Part shown: in pieces, positions 56,773 to 64,000 of the stretch
Layout: each line of letters begins with the position of its first letter
How positions within the stretch are numbered: position 1 is the stretch's first letter
Assembly (NCBI RefSeq): GCF_963678635.1
Contig: NC_087067.1
Coordinates: 55,178,456-55,242,455 of the forward strand
DNA length: 64,000 nt
Direction of reading: 5' to 3'
Origin: Symsagittifera roscoffensis
Lineage: Eukaryota; Xenacoelomorpha; Acoela; Convolutidae
Notes under the pieces: model-generated
What the model was told of the DNA's origin: nothing
The model's database searches: none
The model's input: the letters and a program-made list of their open reading frames with translations, nothing else
Position numbers and translations under genes: made by a program

Positions 56773-56857
56773 GTAAGCATGAATTTAATATTTTAATAAC
56801 TAACTAATTTAAAATCAAAACTAACCATTCTTTATAATTAAATAACATTTTCTTTAG
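56773..56857 (+). other. Conserved short intron in element 2
   Basis: GTAAGC donor after CTACAG, TAACTAAC branch-like word, TTTTCTTTAG acceptor; 85 nt. Homologous in position to the 79-nt intron of element 1. Confidence 0.75.
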
Positions 56858-58354
56858 ACTTCACCCATGATCACCTACAACAAGAAGAAAAAACAAATAA
56901 AAATACAGACTCTTTTTTCAGCAAATACTCTAATAAATCTATAGCACTGAAGGATGCAGTAAAATTCAATTCAAAAGCAATAAAGTCATTTATAATTTGT
57001 TTCTCTAAATGAAGTAAAATTCAAAGGGATGAAAATCAATTTATAACTTTCAAATCCCCACAAAGCAGTAAAATTTAGTAATAAAGTAGTAAATTATACA
57101 AAAAAAACGCAATACTAACTTTTTATTCTCTTGTTTACTCGCACAATCGCACAACTCGCCCACGAAGAATTGTTTAAAATAATGAATTTTGAGTTTTAAG
57201 TTTGCACTAACAACAACTCAAACAAGCAATAACAAGTTTCTAACTTTCCTTTAACCCGGTTGAAATGGAATTATATAATAATCAAACTAACCAATGCAGC
57301 AAACTAAACACCATAAACCACAAACTAACAGCATGACTAAGAAAAGAACACCTACGGTACCCAAACCGGATTAAACCAGCTTACAACTGGATAATTTATT
57401 CTTTTGAAGACTATTACCAAGTCTAAAAAAGAAATTATAAAACACCAAAAAGTCGCAAGACAAACCCAAACAAAAAACAATTTGATTTTTGAGAAAAGGA
57501 CACAACCAAAGTCACAAAAGGAAAACTAGAAATAATATAACAAAAACGTTAGCACAAAACAGGACCCCTTAAAAAACCAGCATGAAATCATACTCCCAAT
57601 CCTGGCCTAACCCACCAGAGAGGACGTCCTGAGCATGCTCTATAGCCGGCCTAACCCACCGTGCTACATCCACGCTTTGTGACCACATCATATTTTTGAC
57701 AAGAGGTACTCAAGGGTGAGTAAATCTAAAAAATAACTGAACTAAAACTAAAACGCTTTTGCGAAAATAATTAACAGAAATCATAACTAAAAAACAGAAA
57801 TAACAAAATTTTAAAATGGAAATTATAATATGCAGTACATATATCAAGAACAACCGCAAAGACGAGCATCCAAAAACTAGACGACCCCATCACGCTCAAC
57901 CTACAGAATGGCCAAACACAGCTGACACGCCGCTCACTATCACGACTCACAAAGGATTTATAGTACGACTTGACTTCGCAGAAAAGGACTTCATTGAATC
58001 AGACCAATGACCACCTCGTTGTTCAATTATACGTGCAGATCCGAGTTACAAGGCATCCCCTCCAAACACGATCTTCACGCCATTCCCAGATAAGAATGAT
58101 ACTCGATCAGTTCTCCACCCAAGCAGAACAAACAATCATGGCAAAGCATTTTGAAATCAGATTGATTTCACCGGCGGTCGCAGTCATCGTCGAACAAACA
58201 ACTAACAAGTTCATGTCGACGATTTTAGCTTCCTGGAGCTTTTTTCTCCAAGAACAAAACAAGAAATGATGCTCGCCAAATAACAACGACCATCATCCAT
58301 CCTTCATTACAGATAGAAGATCTAAGATTCAGAACTCTGTAAACCCCGGATAGG
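56858..58354 (+). promoter_or_regulatory. 3' untranslated region of element 2 with conserved RNA cassette
   Basis: Contains AGCAGTA/AAGTAAA words, the CTCGCCCACGAAGAATTG block (57137-57175) and the hairpin cassette at 57601-57690 with both palindromes AGGACGTCCT and GAGCATGCTC intact. The TACTCA/TGAGTA stem follows, with loop AGGG instead of AGTG. Short ORFs at 57816-58269 overlap the conserved block but are not matched in element 1. Confidence 0.6.
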
Positions 58355-58783
58355 TGGAACCAGATCTAAACTATATTTTTTATTATTGGTTAAAAATTGG
58401 ATATTTTATCACTATAAAAGATTTAATATTGACCAACCATGATCCATCTAACTAACAACCCACGTATTTGTAAGTGCTGAAATAACATGCAATTTCACCA
58501 CCAGAGAGATTTGAATTTAACTTAGAAATTAGTAACCTCTCCAAGAGACCTTCTAGCCATCGCAACAAGCCAATACGTGCTTTGCCCATGTTACTCTAGA
58601 TCTATTGAGCCTAGCAGAGACTAGTTAAACACCCTGAGACTAGTAGATATAAGAGTAAGATTAGGATCGGTATTAGACAAAGAAGTTGCACGAATCTATC
58701 CGGCCGAAAATAAGATAGCGTGACGAGCAGACGGTGTACCCTATCCGAAATTACTCTATGAGTTACACTTCGGTCCTAGCTCA
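58355..58783 (+). repeat. 3' LTR of element 2 (429 bp)
   Basis: Full-length relative of the element 1 LTR, with an extra ACGTGCTTTGCCCATGTT-like insertion near 58576. It differs from the 5' LTR of the same element at several sites, as expected of an old insertion. Followed by CACT, the target duplication. Confidence 0.9.
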
Positions 58784-58787
58784 CACT

Positions 58788-59343
58788 ATAAGTTTTCTGA
58801 GAGCGACTTTACAGTCAATTTTTACAACCAAAAGGATAGAAACTAATGAAATCGGAATAAAAAGCAAAATGAGTTTTGAGACACCCCGCACCGAAGTTTC
58901 TCCGTTTGTTATCTATCATCTGGCGATCTTGTACTCGAACCAAAAAGTATTCTTTTAATAATCAATTATCTGGTGATTTTGTGGTCTCAGAGTATAATAA
59001 TCGATTACATGGAGATAACAATCCATTTAAAAAGCTTTATTTTTATGTCGATTATATTGGAACTGTAATAGAGTATATTAGAAAATGAATTAAACAAAAT
59101 TGCTATAAAAATTCGATCAAAAAACCCAAAAATGTGCGACATCAATTTTTTCAAATTTTTAGTTGCTTGAGCATGAAACTATAAGATTTTTAGCAACAAA
59201 ACAGGCTTTTGAGTAATTTTCGAACTGAATTTCAAGTTTTGTTCCGTGTCTTGTTCTTACATCATTCTGTGCATTTCGAGACCTCACTCTATCCCATCAA
59301 AACTCGAAATAATAAATTTGACTTGAATGGGCGGGATGAGCGG
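58788..59343. other. Intergenic flank (original upstream region of the NERD gene)
   Basis: No gene supported. Before the retroelement inserted, this sequence lay directly upstream of the NERD/helicase start codon, so it may hold the gene's original promoter. Confidence 0.5.
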
Positions 59344-59487
59344 CAGGTATGAAAAATGACTTAACTCAACAAAAAAGACTCGTAAATTTGTTTAATTTGC
59401 ATCGTATTGTATTGGAGGAGTTGGACATTGTATCTTAGAATAAGTTCGAAAAGTCTTTTTTGTTGAATAAAGTCATCTTCATGCCTG
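59344..59487. repeat. Palindromic MITE, 144 bp
   Basis: The left arm CAGGTATGAAAAATGACTTA and the right arm (other strand) CAGGCATGAAGATGACTTTA continue as inverted repeats for about 40 bp (to AACAAAAAAGACT). No clear target duplication. Confidence 0.6.
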
Positions 59488-59961
59488 CTGCCAATCCGAC
59501 CCATATTTGATTTGGTGAAGAATTGCTTGATTTTGACCCGAATTTGTTTTGCCTATGTTACAACCCAGCAAATTGTGCGTGGAATTGCGTGCATAATTTA
59601 ATGCGGAACTTCGTATACTTAGGGGGCTGTTCGTATACTGAAGCCAGCTCTTTAACTTTTCACTTGGTACCCCCAACCTCCCTCGCCTAAACCTCCTCGT
59701 TTAAGTCCCCACCCCTCCCAACTTACAATCCCCCCTTGGGTTACATCCTTCAAACCCCGTTTACACCAAATCACTTTTGTTTATCGCCCGAGAAACTTGG
59801 GAGCCCGAGAAACTTGGGAGGGGATGTCCATGGGAGAGTGTAAATGAGAGGTTTAAGCTGGGGTGTAACTTTCGAGAAGGTTAATGGGGGGTAACTGGGT
59901 ATTTTTTTGGCTGGTGGCAGAATAGGTTAACTGGGAGGAGGTTTGTAAGTTTGTAATCAAG
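59488..59961. other. Intergenic stretch with a short G-rich duplication
   Basis: The word CCCGAGAAACTTGGGAG occurs twice in tandem near 59786-59819, followed by G-rich sequence. No gene. Confidence 0.5.
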
Positions 59962-60340
59962 GGGTATGTGTGCCAGTCGGTCATATCTGGAAGTTTGACC
60001 TTGAGGAATACGAAATACGTAGTTTTGGGATGAAGTTTAATTTTTCAAAAATTCGAATTGAGCCTGTCATGCTCAACTTTCTCGCGACAACTGAAAACAT
60101 CAGAAATAAGATCAGAACGACCGAATCGCAATTGCGGGAAAGTGGCAGAAAAAACAGCGGGAAATTGCTATTCGCAATTTCCGAGCTTCTGGTAAAAAAC
60201 ACGAGAGTAGAGCTGTCCTATCTTGATATAGGAGACAGAGTGATTACGAAAGAACATCGAAATTCAGCTGAACCAGAGTGAACCTTCAGTGGAAAGGTAG
60301 ACAACTGAAGTCTCCCAATGGTTCAGACCCCAAAACTATA
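59962..60340 (-). repeat. Dispersed repeat, - copy
   Basis: Inverted relative of 32716-33055: shared words include TGTGCCAGTCGGTCATA, AGCCTGTCATGCTCAAC and GAGTAGAGCTGTCCTAT. The open frame across it (59970-60281) has no counterpart in the other copy, so it is not called a gene. Confidence 0.75.
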
Positions 60341-62310
60341 TTATCAAGATAAAACTCGTTTCCTCTAATTGGAATTCATTGATAGCAAACTTCTCGAGTT
60401 ATACTCAATCGTATTTATGCTAGAGTTACTATTTAGCCTAATTACTCTGATTCTCAAGTGTGCTGCTATGTGAGTACCTAATTCAATTTTTCCTAATTCA
60501 AGAGTGTATTTTGTGATGGTTATGTTGAGATAGGGCGAGTTTTAGGTTGATCCGTCTGAAATGGATCAAAGTTCCATTGTCCAATAAAAAGTAATTTAAC
60601 GGATTGTTACGACTCTGTTATTAACGGCGTTCGTGTACTTTGGGTATTTTGAGACCTAAGTACGGGGTGTAACATTCGCCCGGAAGATACCTATCGACGG
60701 AAAATAAAACTAAGTCTTAAGACGACTGGCTAACGTCTAAACAGAGCTTTATATGCTTTTCACCGTCTCTACCAAGCCAGTACTTTTCGGTGGTCTTTTC
60801 TAATATCGGATCGACAAAAAAACGTTACTGCTTTCGGCTTCGGTCAAAACACCCAAATTACCTTAATTACATGCAGAAATAGTGAGCTCATGGCTGGGTC
60901 TCAGTATCCCCAGACCACGAGGTCACTCCTAAAAACAGGGCTACTACTATTGATTTTTATTACTATTGTTTTTGTTCAGTAGATAAAAATCATCATCTCC
61001 ATCGAAGATGGATCAACCCTTTCCCCCAACTCCTAGCTTCTCATCCTTATCAAAATGAATCCAGTTGTTAATTGAATTCAAATCAGGACATGACAAGAAG
61101 CTAAAAGTTTATATAAAAGGATAAAAGTCTCAGTTCCGAAACCCTTCGGGATTCTTGAATCCACTGAATCAAGCTCTTTAATCTTGATTTTTTCTTAATC
61201 CGGAAGGCTGTCCTCCACCCTTCACCGTTGTCTGCAACGGCCTTGCAACTATTGTAGCGACACAATAGTTGCAACTCGGAACGTTCTCTGCTATTCCTGC
61301 AATCTGCTATTGTTTTTTGATCACGATTCTCGTAGTTATCGTCCGCGCAACTAATGTTGTTGTATTTTTCTTCGACCTTTTTGCCAAAATGGCCGTTTCT
61401 GACGTTTCTCAGAAATGTTACATAATCACTTCGAAAATTTAAAAATTAGCAATTTCCGAATCATTCATCCTTCATCCTCCACGTTTTGTTCAATCGTTCA
61501 AATAACGTTCTTAATCCTTAATAATCACCAATCCGGAAGACTCGCTGCTAAAAATTCGAATTCTGCAGAGATTGCATTTTTCACATTCTGGTCGAATGTC
61601 ACAGGGACGTTCTTATTTTCTAGAGTGGGGGGTATTTTGGTAGTGGCCTTTAAACTGTAACGGGTTTTAGTCTCATGTCGCAAGTGAACCGAATTGGCAA
61701 CGACCATTTTGAGGTAGAAAAATACAAGAGATAGTTTCCCTGACTCCTGACCCAATGGTTATAGGGCCTATTTTTCTTAAGCCTCATATGTGACCGAAGT
61801 AGGCGACTGTTACATAGTGTTTTTATGGCGCTCCTAGGTGTTTTTACGACATCATGACTAGGGAGTCGAACTCACTTGACACAGCTCCGGGCTACATGCC
61901 CATTCTAGAGTACCGGTGGTACGGTTCAGCGGGAACGTTTAAACCTTCCGGTTGTACCGTGATAGCTTTTTAAGAAAATTCGAGAAAATTCTCTGGTACG
62001 CTCTCCGAACGAGGCTTAGCTAACCGAGTAAGGGGGGTAACTAGAGGGACAAAAACACGAACAAAAAGACAAAAAGCGAAACAAAAACAAGAAAAAAGAA
62101 TAGAAAAAGGAACAAAGACCATAAAACAAAAAAATGACAGTGACTTTGACACCAGATTAGTTGGATCAAACCTTCATATTAATTAAATAGTATACCCATA
62201 CTGTTTTATAACACCGATCGTTTCGATCAACCTAGCAATCTAATCCAGCAACCTTAATAAGGTGCCCGAGTGGGGGGCGTTGTTAAGCGTTTTCAGATAG
62301 CTTGCAACTT
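60341..62310. other. Gene-poor region; possible promoter-like site at 61109-61134
   Basis: No ORF is convincing. TTTATATAAAAGG at about 61109 is followed some 20 bp later by TCTCAGTT, the spacing of a TATA box and an initiator. TGTTAC at 60605 could be an LTR start, but I found no matching second LTR in the window, so the region stays unassigned. Confidence 0.35.
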
Positions 62311-62505
62311 AGCTGGACAACTAGGAGACTTGACTGGAAGAGGTGACCAGCCGAGTGGGAAAGCGGTTCACAAGGATTAAGCTGAACCACTAGGAGACTT
62401 GACTGGAAGAGGTGACCAGCCGAGTGAGAAAGTGGTTCGCAAGGATTGAGCTGAACCGCTAGGAGACTTGACTGGAAGAGGTGACCAACCAAGTAGGAAG
62501 GTGGT
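62311..62505 (+). repeat. Tandem repeat, 69-bp unit, about 2.8 copies
   Basis: Units start AGCTG(G/A)ACAACTAGGAGAC or close variants at 62311, 62380 and 62449. Because 69 is a multiple of three, a repetitive reading frame stays open on the - strand; this follows from the period and is not evidence for a protein. Confidence 0.85.
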
Positions 62506-63419
62506 GCTGGTGACAAGTGCAGTGCACGTCAAGGAGACAACCGGCACGAGCAGAGCAACAAGAGAGGACGGGGGCGTTCTCAAGTTGGTCAAAAGGGTAT
62601 CGTTAAAATCTACATAACATTATAGGAAATAAGTGTAAAATTGGATAAGCGGAACCCCATTTTTTTGAGGAAGTTTTTACTCAAGCAGGCCTGGAAACAG
62701 GTCTACGGTTTTCTCTCCAGAGGTTTAGCACCCGGCGCTTAAGGGAATTTTCGGCTTAAGAGGGGTGCTAAAGAGGGGGGAGGTTAGAAGGGGGCTGGTT
62801 AGGTTAGAGGTTGGTGGTTGTAAAGTGTAAAAAGGGGTGACACATTAGAGTAACTAATTGATCGGCATCGTCAATTTTGTTACATTAGATTTTTATTCGC
62901 GTCGGTTATAAGAAGCGGATAGCCAAATTTAACATCGAGTTAAGGTAGGTACCCTGGTCGAATCGGTAGGGGGGAACGGACATAGACAGTTTTTGTGATA
63001 CCCCATAAGATCGCTAGCAGGGGGGAGGAAAACGCGCGGCAATCGGGTACCAGACGTTTTTTTCGGACAAAAGTTGACATCTGTCAGCTTTGAATTTTAG
63101 GTGGGTTCATCTCTCTGTTTTTATAATTTTTCATATTTAAATTTTTACGTTTTGGTGAGAACTTGAACGAACAGGTGATCAAAAAGTTTTTGGTATTTGA
63201 ACGAACAGGTGATCAAAAAATACCTGCGAAGAAGTTGGGTTTCAAATTGCCTGAAACAACGAAAGGGAGATAAACACAGGGGGGTCAGTATTTGAAGCTT
63301 TTGGCCATTAAGATAGGGTTTTTGGGAAAATTTTTACTAGAGCTCAAGTGGTGGTACACGGTACAGTGGTTCAAGAGTCCCCACAACGAAGAGGAAGAAA
63401 TCCTACTATACAGACTTTT
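62506..63419. other. Intergenic, nothing recognised
   Basis: Contains G-rich stretches (62755-62800) and a short duplication TTTGAACGAACAGGTGATCA-like near 63160-63220. No gene supported. Confidence 0.5.
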
Positions 63420-63426
63420 GGTGACA

Positions 63427-64000
63427 AGACTTGGGACAGTACCGAAGAAGTCTTGGGACAGTGCAGTCTGGGGACGGTCTTGGAGCAGTGCAGTCTTGGG
63501 ACAGTACAGTCTTGGGACAGTCTTGGGACGGTGCAGTCTTGGGACAGTCTTGGGCCAGAGCAGTCTTGGTACGGTCTTGGGACAGTGCAGTTTTGGGACA
63601 ATGGGGTCTTGGGACAGCGCATTCTTGGGACGGTGCAGTCTTGGGACGGTGCGGTCTTGGGACACTGGTCTTGGGACAGTGATCCTGGGACAGTGGTCTT
63701 GGGACAGTGGTCTTGGGACACTAGTCTTGGGACAGTGGTCTTGGGACAGTGATCTTGGGACAGTGGTCTTGGGACAGTAGTCTTGGGACAGTGGTCTTGG
63801 GACAATGGTCTTGGGACAATGGTCTTGGGACAGTAGTCTTGGGACACTAGTCTTGGGACAGTAGTCTTGGGACAGTAGTCTTGGGACAGTAGTCTTGGGA
63901 CAGTAGTCTTGGGACAGTAGTCTTGGGACAGTAGTCTTGGGACAGTAGTCTTGGGACACTAGTCTTGGGACAGTAGTCTTGGGACAGTAGTCTTGGGGCG
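63427..64000 (+). repeat. Minisatellite of 14-16 bp units, runs off the window
   Basis: Core CTTGGGACAGT repeated more than 30 times. The first part has 14-16 bp units ending GCAGT; from about 63660 the unit is a regular 14 bp (CTTGGGACAGTAGT or CTTGGGACAGTGGT). A 14-bp unit without stops keeps several frames open on both strands, giving artificial repetitive ORFs. Confidence 0.95.

Larger units (their letters stand above)
36937..58783 (+). mobile_element. Decayed second copy of the giant retroelement, with internal tandem duplication
   Basis: It starts with TGGAACCAGATC at 36937 and ends TCCTAGCTCA at 58783. A single 4-bp duplication, CACT, flanks the whole (36933-36936, 58784-58787), so it was one insertion. 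Inside, a segment from mid-LTR to mid-integrase is present twice (37121-43044 and 43045-48830). Both duplicates share a 3.4-kb gag deletion and the same premature stops, so the element had decayed before duplicating. Downstream it continues as one copy with relics of every 3' ORF. Similarity to element 1 is about 80-85% by eye in coding parts, so it is an older or sister lineage. Confidence 0.9.

Noticed and set aside
57816-58269. Two overlapping small ORFs in the 3' region of element 2
   Set aside because: Element 1 has stops in the corresponding frames, so they are not conserved coding sequence.
60605-61682. Possible LTR starting TGTTACGACTC with a TATA box inside
   Set aside because: No second copy in the window, no clear CA end with a PBS after it, and no ORFs following. 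Evidence too thin for a mobile-element call.
62283-62592. Repetitive - strand frames over the 69-bp repeat
   Set aside because: The period is a multiple of three, which preserves any open frame. Nothing else supports a gene.
63285-63959. Long repetitive open frames on both strands in the minisatellite
   Set aside because: The 14-bp unit lacks stops in several frames, so the frames follow from the repeat. No start context, domain or conservation.

Overview
The window looks like nuclear DNA of an invertebrate animal. It is AT-rich, and it holds a CAP-superfamily gene with spliceosomal introns, an intronless NERD/helicase gene, DNA-transposon remnants, minisatellites and two copies of a very large env-bearing LTR retroelement. 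I cannot name the species from sequence alone. No tRNA, rRNA, CRISPR or prokaryotic signals were seen.

Layout. Bases 1-5640 hold dispersed repeats and small non-autonomous DNA transposons, the clearest being an 860-bp hAT-type MITE at 3341-4200 with a perfect 8-bp target duplication. A multi-exon CAP gene (secreted or membrane-anchored SCP/TAPS type) runs on the + strand from 6296 to about 29292 or 29901. Its first intron (6498-27939) is about 21.4 kb because an 18,872-bp LTR retroelement (7491-26362) sits in it in the same orientation. The two 410-bp LTRs look identical and are flanked by the 4-bp duplication ATTT, so the insertion is recent and the element may be intact.

This retroelement is the most interesting object here. 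Besides gag and a Ty3/gypsy-type pol (protease, RT, RNase H, integrase with DD35E, GPY/F-like tail), it carries: a small leader ORF; a basic 155-aa ORF overlapping gag; one or two tiny membrane-protein ORFs; a roughly 370-codon ORF with no ATG, GTG, TTG or CTG start; an 872-aa envelope-like glycoprotein; a 601-aa protein of unknown family joined to env by an ATGA overlap; a short canonical intron right after the last stop; and a conserved hairpin-rich 3' region. Several of these are conserved in the diverged second copy, including the startless ORF, the intron and the hairpins.

A 3.6-kb segment with terminal and subterminal repeats lies at about 30.2-33.8 kb. On the - strand at 34488-36878 is an intronless 796-aa gene: coiled coil, NERD nuclease domain, SF1 (UvrD-like) helicase. 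A second, decayed copy of the same retroelement family (36937-58783) is inserted 58 bp upstream of its start codon. One 4-bp duplication (CACT) brackets the whole of it, so it is a single insertion. It has lost most of gag and carries a tandem duplication of about 5.9 kb that joins the middle of integrase to the middle of the LTR, plus a 0.9-kb insertion.

The last 5 kb (58784-64000) are gene-poor: a palindromic MITE, an inverted copy of the 32.7-33.05 kb repeat, a TATA/initiator-like region, a 69-bp tandem repeat and a 14-bp minisatellite running off the window end. Coordinates and comparisons were made by eye.
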